Shown: one piece after another, positions 22,032 to 30,101 of the stretch
How positions within the stretch are numbered: the stretch's first letter is position 1
Layout: every line of letters begins with the position of its first letter
NCBI GenBank assembly: GCA_002687015.1
Contig: NYZB01000179.1
Coordinates: 1-32,688, forward strand
Direction of reading: 5' to 3'
Length of the DNA stretch: 32,688 nt
From: Deltaproteobacteria bacterium
GTDB lineage: Bacteria > Myxococcota_A > UBA9160 > UBA6930
Program-made: the position numbers and the translations under genes
Notes under the pieces: generated by a model
Databases searched by the model: none
What the model was told of the DNA's origin: nothing
The model's input: the letters and a program-made list of their open reading frames with translations, nothing else

Positions 22032-23260
22032 CGTCTCCCCAGGAGGACCGCGCTCGAGGGGACGCAGGCGCCGCTCGTGACGAGGCAGACCTCTGCGCCC
22101 TCGACCGGGCTGGTGGACTCGCCCCGCAGCGAGCGCACGCCCTCGACGACGTGGTTGAGTCCGTGGATGTAGGCTTCCGAGAGGCTGCCGCCGTGGGTGT
22201 TGGTGGGGACGCTCCCGCCCTTCCAGGCGAGGGCTCCGCTCTCGATGAAGGGGCCGCCCTCGCCCCGCTTGCAGAACCCGTAGTCCTCGAGCTGCATGAG
22301 GACGCAGCCCGTGAAGTGATCGTAGATCTGGGCGACGTCCACGTCGCCCGGGCCGAGGCCCGCCTTGCCCCAGAGGCGTCCGGCCATTTCTTCGCAGCCT
22401 CCGGTCGCATAGAGGTCGTCGGCAATGTTGGCATTCGTGAAGGGCCCGAACGCGTACCCCCTGGGCGCCCCCTGCTCGCTCGCCAGGATCTCGACGGGCG
22501 GCTTCGCGAGGTCGCGAGCCCGCTCCTGCGTCGTGACGACGACGGCACAGGCTCCATCGCTCTCGAGGCAGCAATCGAAGAGGCGGTGCGGATCGGCGAT
22601 CATGGGCGAAGCCTGATGATCCTCGAGCGTCATCGGGCGTCCGCCCATGACGGCCCGCGGGTTGCGGCTCGCGTGCTCGCGGAAGGTCACGGCGAGCCTG
22701 CCCAGCTGCTCGCTCGTGGTGCCGTAGAGGTGCATGTGGCGCCGCGTCGGCAGAGCGTATGCGGCGGCCGCCATCAGCAGGCCATAGGGCATCGCGAAGC
22801 CCATGGAGGCGAGCATCAGCGAGTTCGCCTGCTGCACCGTCGGGGGCTCCGGGTCCACGGGCGCCGTCGCGTCCCTGCCCGCGGTGCCGAAGCGGAAGAA
22901 CTGCCCCTGGCAGAGGGAGCGGTAGACGACGACCACCTCCGCCTGGCCGGTCTCCACGGCCATCGCGGCGTTGGAGACGGCTGCACAGCCGCCTCCCCCA
23001 CCCGGCATCCAGACCATGTTGGCGAAGCGCAGGGCGGGCAGCCCCAGCTCCGCCGCGAGGAAGACGGCCTCGTTGCGATCCTCGGCGAAGGAGGCCAGGC
23101 CGTCGACGTCGTCCATGTCGAGGCCGGCATCCGCGACCGCGCGCTGGATCGCCTGGCAGGCGAGGGCGTGCTCGGTGACGTCCCCGATCTTGCCCCATCG
23201 GGTGTACTGGGACTCGCCGACGCCGACGAGCTGTGCCCGCGAGCGGCTCACGACGCGCAC
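22028..23260 (-). CDS. Thiolase-like protein (SCP-x/Ltp2 type) with Cys at the nucleophile position
   Basis: A protein of 410 residues from the thiolase group that pairs with DUF35 proteins. Family landmarks are LVGVGESQYTRWG, DVDGLASF, ESDGACAVVVTT and GGSLSEAYIHGLNHVVEGVRSLRG. By hand alignment C92 (GGCAAVSNA) sits where thiolases have the acyl-carrying Cys. A second Cys (EVCLVTSG) fits the C-terminal catalytic Cys. It may therefore still do Claisen-type cleavage, unlike its paralogue at 31300-32466. Retro-aldol chemistry as in Ltp2 remains possible. It is the first gene of the operon with DUF35 and the TonB receptor, preceded by a long leader region. Confidence 0.9.
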   Translation of the reverse strand: MRVVSRSRAQLVGVGESQYTRWGKIGDVTEHALACQAIQRAVADAGLDMDDVDGLASFAEDRNEAVFLAAELGLPALRFANMVWMPGGGGGCAAVSNAAMAVETGQAEVVVVYRSLCQGQFFRFGTAGRDATAPVDPEPPTVQQANSLMLASMGFAMPYGLLMAAAAYALPTRRHMHLYGTTSEQLGRLAVTFREHASRNPRAVMGGRPMTLEDHQASPMIADPHRLFDCCLESDGACAVVVTTQERARDLAKPPVEILASEQGAPRGYAFGPFTNANIADDLYATGGCEEMAGRLWGKAGLGPGDVDVAQIYDHFTGCVLMQLEDYGFCKRGEGGPFIESGALAWKGGSVPTNTHGGSLSEAYIHGLNHVVEGVRSLRGESTSPVEGAEVCLVTSGACVPSSAVLLGRR

Positions 23261-23887
23261 CGGGGCAGCGGGAACGGGGAGGGAATCGATCGGATCATCC
23301 TGGAGCTCTCAGGCCCGGGCGCGCTCGCCAGGGCCCTCCTCTGGCGCTGGGGGAGACTTCGAAGCGAGGACCGCACGCCCTCGGATCTTCGTGCGATCGC
23401 GACTGTACTCTGCATCGGGACGGAGCGCGCGTCTTGCGAACGCGGGCCGGATCCGTAGACGACACGCTCCCACTCGTGCCACAGCTCCCCGAGAGGACGG
23501 GTGACCGGCGGATGCGGATGGCTTCGCACGCGCCTTCGCCGATGCAGCCGGTCCGCTCTCACCAGGGCACCTGGCGCCCGGGAGCGGGCAGCCTCTGCCA
23601 ACCGCGTCGCTGCCTAGTATAGCGCGGCCATCGGTCCGATTTCAGTCTGGTCGGATTCCGCCGCGGAGCCATACTGCGCGCACCCTCGCAGAGGGAGCGT
23701 GCCGCGCACCATGGGCTTCCGGCGCCGGATCGTCAGGGTCCCGGACATCGCGGCTCGGATCGGCTGCCCCCCGCACGGGTCTCCGAGCCGAGTCGGCAGC
23801 TACGCACCAAGGGTAGAGGGGGTCGTGCATCGAAGCCCTCCAGGGTCCACTTCGTCGCATTCCCCGCAGGGGAACGGAGCTGCGTTC
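23261..23887. other. Control region between the divergent thiolase operon and the DUF6178 gene
   Basis: About 627 bp without a convincing gene. An AT-rich spot CTAGTATAG (23614-23622) gives TATACT on the minus strand, with CTGAAA 18 bp upstream of it as a weak -35 box. The perfect palindrome ATCGG-T-CCGAT (23630-23640) lies between them. GGTCCGATT (23633) is repeated as GGTCGGATT (23649). CCCTC-GCA-GAGGG (23684-23696) is a short hairpin. No tRNA or other RNA gene was recognised. Confidence 0.45.
23630..23640. promoter_or_regulatory. Palindromic operator candidate in the thiolase/DUF6178 control region
   Basis: ATCGG-T-CCGAT is a perfect 11-bp palindrome between a TATACT-like -10 box and a weak -35 box reading toward the thiolase operon, a position suited to a repressor. 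A near copy of its right part recurs 16 bp farther on. Confidence 0.35.
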
Positions 23888-25117
23888 TTGACGAGTGATT
23901 CACGACCGGTCCTCACCGGCCCCTCGGCGGGCGACCACGTACTCGGTCTCGCCCGTTCGGGGACCGAGCCGGCGCGAGCCCAGCTCCGCGCGTACACCGC
24001 CGAGCAGCTGGCCGGCGCCGTCACCCGCCTTCTGCCCCGCGAGCGGGCCGAGCTCCTGGAGCTGGTGGAACGACCCGACGAGATCGTCCCGCTCCTGCCC
24101 GAGGCGGTGTTCGCGAGCACGGTCCTCGCAATGGGCATCGAGGACGCCGGCTGGCTGGTCCAGCATGCGAGCGCCGAGCAGCGCGTCGCGGCGGTCGATC
24201 TCGACTGCTGGAAGGACTTCCGCTTCTCGCCGAGCCGGCTCTTCGAGTGGATCGACGCGATGATCGAGGCCGGTCCCGAAACCCTGGTGGCGGCCTTCGA
24301 CGAGCTCGACCCCGAGCTCTGGGTGCTCGCGATGAAGGAGATGGCCGATTTCTCGGTCGGAGTCGCCGAGAGCCCGGACATGCTGACGGGCGACGGCCTC
24401 GTCTCCTACAGCCCGCGCTCCGCCGACCACGAAGAGCGGCTCCAGGCGATCCTCGGCACCGCGCTCACCTGTTCGCCGCCCCACTACTGGAGCTTCGTGT
24501 ACGGCGCCATGTTCGAGAGCCGGCAGGAGTGCGAGCACCATGCGGTGCGCTGGCAGCGCGGCCGCCTGAACGATCTGGGCTTCCCCGACCGGACCGAGGC
24601 CATGCGCGCCTATCGGCCGCTGCGGGCGGAGGCCGTCACCGTGCGACCGGTGGAGGTCGCCGACCGGGAGACGAGTGCCCTCGCCACCAGCTCCGGGCCC
24701 CCGGCCCTTCTCGACGGCACCCTGCTCGGTCTGGCCCTCGGCCAGCTCCCGCCGGATCGCGCTTCGGAGGTGTTCGAATACGTGCTGGCCGTGGCCACCT
24801 CGCTCGCCGTCGCCGACGAGCTGCCGCTGGCCGATCCGGACTCGGTGAGCAGCTCCTTCCGGAAGGCGCTGCGCGGGATCGAGCGCGGCCTCGCCGAGCT
24901 GGCGAAGCTCCGGGAGCAGCCCCCGGTCGAGGTGCTCTCCGGGGTCGATCCCCTGGACCTGTTCCGCCTCGGCGCGACCCTGGACGACGGGCTGCGTCCC
25001 CACCAGAAGCCCGCCGATCTCTGGCGGGCGGCGGATGGCGACGACTGGAACGTCAGGACCGAAGTGATCGAGCCCGAGGACAGGACCCTGGCAGAGGACG
25101 GCCGCCTGCGGAAGTAG
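23888..25117 (+). CDS. DUF6178 family protein
   Basis: About 409 residues, mostly helical and cytoplasmic. It matches the DUF6178 pattern as I know it: LLPEAVFASTVLAMGIEDAGWLV, then DLDCWKDFRFSPSRLFEWI, DELDPELWVLAMKEM, YWSFVYGAMFES and RWQRGRLNDLGFP. The family is found mainly in former Deltaproteobacteria and has no known biochemical role. The start is taken as TTG 23888 with GGAG 8 nt upstream. The frame is open to 23699, but those residues are Pro/Ser/Arg-rich and look untranslated. It converges with the sulfatase-fold gene. Confidence 0.82.
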   Translation: MTSDSRPVLTGPSAGDHVLGLARSGTEPARAQLRAYTAEQLAGAVTRLLPRERAELLELVERPDEIVPLLPEAVFASTVLAMGIEDAGWLVQHASAEQRVAAVDLDCWKDFRFSPSRLFEWIDAMIEAGPETLVAAFDELDPELWVLAMKEMADFSVGVAESPDMLTGDGLVSYSPRSADHEERLQAILGTALTCSPPHYWSFVYGAMFESRQECEHHAVRWQRGRLNDLGFPDRTEAMRAYRPLRAEAVTVRPVEVADRETSALATSSGPPALLDGTLLGLALGQLPPDRASEVFEYVLAVATSLAVADELPLADPDSVSSSFRKALRGIERGLAELAKLREQPPVEVLSGVDPLDLFRLGATLDDGLRPHQKPADLWRAADGDDWNVRTEVIEPEDRTLAEDGRLRK

Positions 25118-25167
25118 GAGATTGGCGCCGGGCCATCGGGATCGCCCCGTCGAGGTCGCAGCGAGCG

Positions 25168-26586
25168 TCAGTCGGCGTAGCCCAGGCTTCGCAGGCGTTC
25201 GAGAGTGGCCTCGTCGATCTCGGTCTCGCGCTCCCGCGCTTCACCGCCCGCAGGCGTGCAGCCGCGCCCCCCGTCGCGAGCGATCCGCCCGAGGGCCTCG
25301 GCCCTCTCCGGCTCGGCAGCGGCCAGGTTCACCTGCTCCTCTGCGTCGGAGGCCAGGTCGTAGAGCTCGATCGTATCCGGCTCGGCATTCCAGATGGCCT
25401 TCCAGGGGCCGGAGAGCACGGCGACGTTCAGATCGCCGCGCAGGAGCTTCCATGGCCGGTAGAACTTCTTCCGATTCGCCCGGATACCGATCACCCGGGC
25501 CTCGCTGGCTGCGCTCTCCCCCTCGAGCATCGGCAGCAGGCTCGCTCCGCTGGCGCCCCGGGCCAGCTCCGGCCGGTCGAGGATGTCGGCGAGAGTGGGA
25601 AGGACGTCGAGGAGCGAGACGGCACCCTCGAGGCGACGACCGCCGTGCTCGCCGCGAGGCAGGTGGATGAGAAGGGGGACCCGGAGCAGCTCGTTGTAGA
25701 GGGACTGATCGTGTTGCCAACCCCCGTGCTCTCCGAACTCCTCGCCGTGGTCCGACACGAGGACGAAGACGGTGTCGTCCCATAGGCCGCGGCTCTTCAA
25801 GGCCTCGATCACGGAGCCCATCCGTCGATCCGCCACGCCGACATCCACGTCGTAGAGCTCGCTCATCACGGGCCCGAGCTCCTCCAGGCGGGCCAGGACC
25901 TCCTGCTGGATCTGGGTGTTGTCCTTCGTGCCCAGCGGGAGGCCGGCAGACCAATCGGCGCGCGTGAGCGCCCTGTAGCTGTCGAGGACCTGGTTGACGT
26001 GCTTGTGGGGAAGCCGAGCCCGGTCTCGCACTCCCCGGTAGGGGTGGTGGGGCTCGACGTTGTGCACGTAGAGAAAGAAGGAGCGATCGCCCTTTCCATC
26101 GAGCCAGGCTCCGACTGCGTCTCCGTTCGTGAACCTCCTCCCCTCGCTGTGGTCATAGCCCCGATCGAGCCCGGACATCGGGCCTGCGTAGGGGTTCGCG
26201 AAGAAGCTCGCCGTGGCATAGCCCGCCGCCTTGAAGCGCTCGGCCATCGGGACGAGGGCGGAATCGATCTTCTGGCCGTCGAGCAGCACACCGTGGTCGC
26301 AGGGGTGGGTGGAGGTGAGGAGGGAGACGGTCGAGGGCAGCGTCCACGGTGCCGGGGCGTAGGCGTGCTCGAAGAGGGCGCTCTCCAGCGCCAGGGCGTC
26401 GATGGCGGGCGAACTGGCGTCCTCGTACCCGTAGGCACCGAGGCGGTCGGCCCGCATCGTATCGATCACGAAGAGGACGACGTTGGGCGGCGTCGCGGCT
26501 CTCCCACAGGAGACGCCGGCGGCCAGTAGCACGGTGAGCAGGGCCGCGCCGACTCCCTGGCGCAGCACGAAGAAGAACAGGTCCAT
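25168..26586 (-). CDS. Sulfatase-fold enzyme with Thr at the formylglycine position
   Basis: A protein of 472 residues of the alkaline-phosphatase superfamily. It has a signal or lipoprotein-type N-terminus (LLTVLLAAGVSC, C27; the lipobox is imperfect). Metal ligands are suggested by D42 (FVIDTMRADRLG) and DHG in VSDHGEEFGEHGG. True sulfatases carry CxPSR or SxPSR, with the Cys or Ser converted to formylglycine. Here the motif is T82-L-P-S-T86, so the maturation site is missing and a Thr nucleophile, as in phosphoethanolamine transferases or LTA synthase, is possible. Sulfatase activity is thus doubtful. GGGAGG precedes the ATG and TACCCT (26630-26635) may be the -10 box. Confidence 0.88.
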   Translation of the reverse strand: MDLFFFVLRQGVGAALLTVLLAAGVSCGRAATPPNVVLFVIDTMRADRLGAYGYEDASSPAIDALALESALFEHAYAPAPWTLPSTVSLLTSTHPCDHGVLLDGQKIDSALVPMAERFKAAGYATASFFANPYAGPMSGLDRGYDHSEGRRFTNGDAVGAWLDGKGDRSFFLYVHNVEPHHPYRGVRDRARLPHKHVNQVLDSYRALTRADWSAGLPLGTKDNTQIQQEVLARLEELGPVMSELYDVDVGVADRRMGSVIEALKSRGLWDDTVFVLVSDHGEEFGEHGGWQHDQSLYNELLRVPLLIHLPRGEHGGRRLEGAVSLLDVLPTLADILDRPELARGASGASLLPMLEGESAASEARVIGIRANRKKFYRPWKLLRGDLNVAVLSGPWKAIWNAEPDTIELYDLASDAEEQVNLAAAEPERAEALGRIARDGGRGCTPAGGEARERETEIDEATLERLRSLGYAD

Positions 26587-26725
26587 GGCCCCTCCCAGGC
26601 TCGGATCGGCGGCGTCTCCGCAGCCCGGCAGGGTAGCGGTAGGGAGGGCTGCGTGAGATCGAGGCGGCTCCGCACCACGGGATCAAGGGGCCCGAGGGGG
26701 ACGCCCGGTCTTCGACTTCCGCCGC

Positions 26726-27817
26726 TCAGCCGCCCAGCAGGGCAAAGGTCTCGAGATCTTCCACCGCTGCGGTCAGCCGTTCGAGATTCGCACGGAGGAT
26801 CTCCTCGCCGTAGTTCTCGACAGGGGTGATCATCCAGCCGATCAGGAAGCCCCAGACGGCGCTCTGCCGGTGGAGCTGCCAGGCATCCTCCATGCTGGGC
26901 AGGGTCTCCACGCCGCCCGCCCCCAGCCGATCGAGGTAGAAGGCGAGGAGGTCCCTCTCGCAACGCCGGCGGGTCTCGGTCGTCAGGGCCGTGTTCAGGA
27001 TGTACGTGACGTCGTGGGACCATCGGCCGCGCCCCATGAGCTGCCAGTCGAGGAGCCCGACCCGATCGCCCGGTAGCAGATAGGTATTGCCGAAGTGGGT
27101 GTCCCCGTGGAGCAAGGTGGTGGGTTCCGCGGCGAGGATCTCCTGGGCCTTCCACAGGCAGGCCCAGGCCTCGTCGAAGGAGCGCCCCAGCCGGCCGAAG
27201 ATCTCCTGCTTGTACTCGCTTCGCTCGACCTGGTAGCGGAGGAACCCACGGCCGGGCCCCCGCATGAAGTCGTGGAAGCTCCCGGAGCACGGAGTCCAGA
27301 GCCAACCGAGAGCCCGCGAGAATCCGGGGCTCATCCAATGGCGTGAGTGGAGGGTCGCCAGCTGCTCCAAGGCGTTCCGGATCTGCGCTTCGTTCATCGA
27401 AGCGGTCGCATCGGGAAAGCGCGCCGATCTCAGTCGGAGATCCTCCATCACCACACCGAAGCTGCCCGACTCCTCGTCGAAGAGGCTGGCGAAGACCTGC
27501 GGGGTCTCGAGCTCGAGTCCGGCCCGGAGATCGCGGTAGAAGCGCACCTCGTTGCGATACATGAAGCTCGGTGCGCCCGGGCGAACCAGGACGGTCTTGA
27601 GGACGACCCGGCTGGGGAGCCCCCCGTCGCACCCCCCGCCGTAGTCCAGGTCGAGCACGGCCCGTGCCGCGGTCGAGGCCGACCCCGTGTCGCAATGTGC
27701 CTCCTCGACGACCCTCAGGTCCACGACGGCCACTCCCGGCTGACGCTCCGAGAGAGCCCGGGTCAGCAGCTCCGGAGTGAGGAGTGCGCTGTCGGCGGGA
27801 AAGACCACGGCGGTCAC
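26726..27817 (-). CDS. APH/CHK-type small-molecule kinase (DUF1679-like)
   Basis: A protein of 363 residues with the aminoglycoside-phosphotransferase/choline-kinase fold. The catalytic loop is LLHGDTHFGN (H237, D239, N244) and the metal-binding Asp is D257 in LLDWQLM. A nucleotide-binding Lys is likely K74 in VVLKTVLV. The ecdysteroid-kinase-like CHK branch fits best, with HSRHW and GRWSHDVTYIL segments. In bacteria such enzymes often lie in lipid or steroid catabolic regions, with unknown substrates. AAGGAGAG precedes the GTG by about 7 nt. It is followed by the sulfatase-fold gene after 139 bp on the same strand. Confidence 0.85.
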   Translation of the reverse strand: MTAVVFPADSALLTPELLTRALSERQPGVAVVDLRVVEEAHCDTGSASTAARAVLDLDYGGGCDGGLPSRVVLKTVLVRPGAPSFMYRNEVRFYRDLRAGLELETPQVFASLFDEESGSFGVVMEDLRLRSARFPDATASMNEAQIRNALEQLATLHSRHWMSPGFSRALGWLWTPCSGSFHDFMRGPGRGFLRYQVERSEYKQEIFGRLGRSFDEAWACLWKAQEILAAEPTTLLHGDTHFGNTYLLPGDRVGLLDWQLMGRGRWSHDVTYILNTALTTETRRRCERDLLAFYLDRLGAGGVETLPSMEDAWQLHRQSAVWGFLIGWMITPVENYGEEILRANLERLTAAVEDLETFALLGG

Positions 27818-28213
27818 TCGGAGACTCTCCTTGGGAAGGGCGCCCGCACGCGCGGGGGTCCAGGTCCGCCTGGCTTCTGGTCACGCCCGGGTCGCGCGAC
27901 AGCGTAGAGGACCGGAACCCCGGGTGGCCCAGCTGACCCAGGATGCCTCGAATCCGTGGGGGTCTGAGGTTTTTCGGTCGCATTCGCGTCGCCAGCCGAG
28001 GTCCAGCCAGGGGGTGGCCACGCCGTCGGAGCCGCGGTGAGGCCATCCGGAACAACCCCGGGGGCGCTCTCGGGCCCTTTCCAGCGGGTCGCGCCTTCGA
28101 TGCCGCCCGATTCCGGGCCAGGCCCTCTTCCGGAACGGAGATTGCAAAGTCGAAGCCGACGAGGCCGACCGTCCATCGCAGACCTACCGCTCGCAAGAGG
28201 AGCCACCCCCCCA
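27818..28213. other. Divergent intergenic region, kinase gene / first PPK2 gene
   Basis: About 396 bp holding the Shine-Dalgarno sites of both flanking genes (AAGGAGAG on the minus strand next to 27818; AGAGGAG at 28196-28202). One weak minus-strand -10 candidate (TACGCT, 27901-27906) is present. An open frame from 28037 runs into the PPK2 gene but looks non-coding before 28214. No RNA gene or strong hairpin was seen. Confidence 0.5.
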
Positions 28214-29146
28214 ATGCAAGAATCGGAACGCACGGCGAAGAGGATCACGAAGGCCCTCGGGGGTGTGGGGCCCTCGCACGCCGTTCTCGATAGCGATTGG
28301 ATCAACGACGTGATCCGCGGCATGAAGAAGCGCGATCGGAATCGCATCCTGCGTGCCGCCCTCCAGAGCTACATCGAAGCCGAGACCCTGAAGCCCTACC
28401 AGGCGGAGCTGATCAAGCTGCAAGAGCAGCTGGAGCGCAAGGGGGAGAAGATCATCATCCTCTTCGATGGGCGGGACGCTTCCGGCAAGGGAGGCACGAT
28501 TCGGCGCGTGACGCGCTACATGAACGAGAAGCACTACAGCGTGGTGGCTCTCGGGAAGCCCACCGATGAGCAGCAGACCGAGCTGCACATGAAGCGCTAC
28601 ATCGAGCAGTTCCCCCACGCCGGCGAGATCGTCCTCTTCGACCGCAGCTGGTACAACCGGGCCCTCGTGGAGCCCGTCATGGGCTTCTGCACCCCTCGCC
28701 AGTACCGGGAGTTCCTGAAGAAGGTCAACGAGTACGAAGAGAGCTTCGTCAGCGACGGCAAGACCACCTTGATCAAGCTCTACTTCTCCGTGTCCAAGGA
28801 GGAGCAGGCACGCCGCTTCGCGAGAAGACAACACGACCCCCTGCGGATGTGGAAGCTCAGCGAGGTGGATCTCCAGGCACAGGATCTCTGGGACGAGTTC
28901 ACCAAGAAGAAGTACGAGCTCCTGCGCAAGACCCACACGAAGCTCAACCCGTGGTACGTGATCCGGTCGAACCAGAAGCCGCTGGCCCGGCTCGAGACCA
29001 TCAAGTTGATCCTGAGGGCGACTCCCTACAAGGGTCGAAGCCGCTCGCTCGACTTCGAGCCCAACCCCAACGTCGTCATTCCCGGCGACAAGGAGGCGAA
29101 GATGATGCAGAAGCAGTATCGAGCCCACGGTCGTTTCGAGAGCTGA
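28214..29146 (+). CDS. Polyphosphate kinase 2 (PPK2) family protein, first copy
   Basis: A protein of 310 residues that would transfer phosphate between polyphosphate and nucleotides. The Walker A loop is GRDASGKGG (86-94), the Walker B-like segment LFDRSWYNRA is at 141-150, and the lid RRQHDPLRMWKLSEVD lies near 210-225. An N-terminal extension of about 60 residues (MQESERTAKRITKAL...) distinguishes it from the second copy. The ATG at 28214 is chosen because homology starts near it and AGAGGAG lies 11 nt upstream. The second ppk2-like gene begins 62 bp downstream. Direction (nucleotide phosphorylation or polyphosphate synthesis) cannot be told from sequence. Confidence 0.92.
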   Translation: MQESERTAKRITKALGGVGPSHAVLDSDWINDVIRGMKKRDRNRILRAALQSYIEAETLKPYQAELIKLQEQLERKGEKIIILFDGRDASGKGGTIRRVTRYMNEKHYSVVALGKPTDEQQTELHMKRYIEQFPHAGEIVLFDRSWYNRALVEPVMGFCTPRQYREFLKKVNEYEESFVSDGKTTLIKLYFSVSKEEQARRFARRQHDPLRMWKLSEVDLQAQDLWDEFTKKKYELLRKTHTKLNPWYVIRSNQKPLARLETIKLILRATPYKGRSRSLDFEPNPNVVIPGDKEAKMMQKQYRAHGRFES

Positions 29147-29208
29147 CGGGAGGCTCTAGGGTCACCTGGAGTCGCGGTCGATCACACGAAGGGGCGGGCC
29201 AGTCGAAG

Positions 29209-30033
29209 ATGGGCGCTGAGGGCGAGAACGAGAAGAACGGAGAGGGCGGGAAGGCCCGGCTCTCGCGAAAGGACTACGAAGAGAAGCTGGCCGAGCTCCA
29301 GGTAGAGCTGGTCAAGCTCCAGGAGTGGGTGAAGGCGAAGGGCCTCAAGGTCATCGTGGTCTTCGAGGGACGAGACGCGGCGGGAAAGGGCGGAACGATC
29401 AAGCGGATCACCCAACGCCTCAACCCCAGGGTGTGCCGCGTCGTCGCGCTGACGAAGCCGACGGAACGCGAGGCCACCCAGTGGTACTTCCAGCGCTACG
29501 TCCCGCATCTACCCTGCGCCGGCGAGATCGCTCTCTTCGACCGCAGCTGGTACAACCGCGCAGGCGTCGAGCGCGTGATGGGCTTCTGTACCGAGGCGGA
29601 GTACCAGGAGTTCCTGCGATCCTGTCCGGAGTTCGAACGCATGCTGGTCCGCAGCGGCACCATCCTCATCAAGTACTGGTTCTCCGTGAGCGACGAGGAG
29701 CAGGAGCGGCGTTTCCAGCAACGAAACGAGGACCCGGTGCGGCGCTGGAAGCTGAGCCCGATGGACCTGCAATCCCGAGCCAGGTGGGTCGAGTACTCGG
29801 TCGCGAAGGACATCATGTTCGCCCACACCGACATCAAGCAGGCGCCCTGGTACGTGGTCGAAGCCGACCAGAAGCGACGGGCGCGGCTGAACTGCATCAG
29901 CCACCTGCTCGGCCTCATCGACTACGAAGATCTCAGCCCCGGCCCGATCCAGCTCTCCAAGAAGGTCATTCGCGAGGGCTACGTGCGGCCACCGATGACC
30001 GACCAGACCATCATCCCCGAGATCATGCCCTGA
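29209..30033 (+). CDS. ppk2: Polyphosphate kinase 2 (PPK2), class I-like, second copy
   Basis: A protein of 274 residues. The segments FEGRDAAGKGGTIKRITQRLNPR, LFDRSWYNRAGVERVMGFC, IKYWFSVSDEEQ and RRWKLSPMDLQSR closely match class I PPK2 enzymes, which phosphorylate nucleoside diphosphates from polyphosphate (or run in reverse). The Walker A Lys is K60. Compared with its neighbour, the N-terminus is short and the end (YVRPPMTDQTIIPEIMP) differs, so this is an older duplication or two separate acquisitions. TAGGGT at 29157-29162 may be a -10 box, although read-through from the first copy is likely. The Shine-Dalgarno is weak. Confidence 0.93.
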   Translation: MGAEGENEKNGEGGKARLSRKDYEEKLAELQVELVKLQEWVKAKGLKVIVVFEGRDAAGKGGTIKRITQRLNPRVCRVVALTKPTEREATQWYFQRYVPHLPCAGEIALFDRSWYNRAGVERVMGFCTEAEYQEFLRSCPEFERMLVRSGTILIKYWFSVSDEEQERRFQQRNEDPVRRWKLSPMDLQSRARWVEYSVAKDIMFAHTDIKQAPWYVVEADQKRRARLNCISHLLGLIDYEDLSPGPIQLSKKVIREGYVRPPMTDQTIIPEIMP

Positions 30034-30101
30034 TCGCCCCCCTGGGCCCGGGCCCCTGGTACCCTGGGCCACGCCCTTTCGGTTCAGGGGGAGACAGCTT
30101 G

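Noticed and set aside
23261-23887. Possible tRNA or other structured RNA in the long gene-free stretch
   Set aside because: No TTCGA-type T-loop with matching arms and no strong long hairpin was found by eye.
30034-30060. GGGCCCGGGCCC palindrome after the second PPK2 gene as a terminator
   Set aside because: It is a simple GC-rich palindrome without a T-tract, and a -10-like box for the next gene follows at once, so termination cannot be supported.
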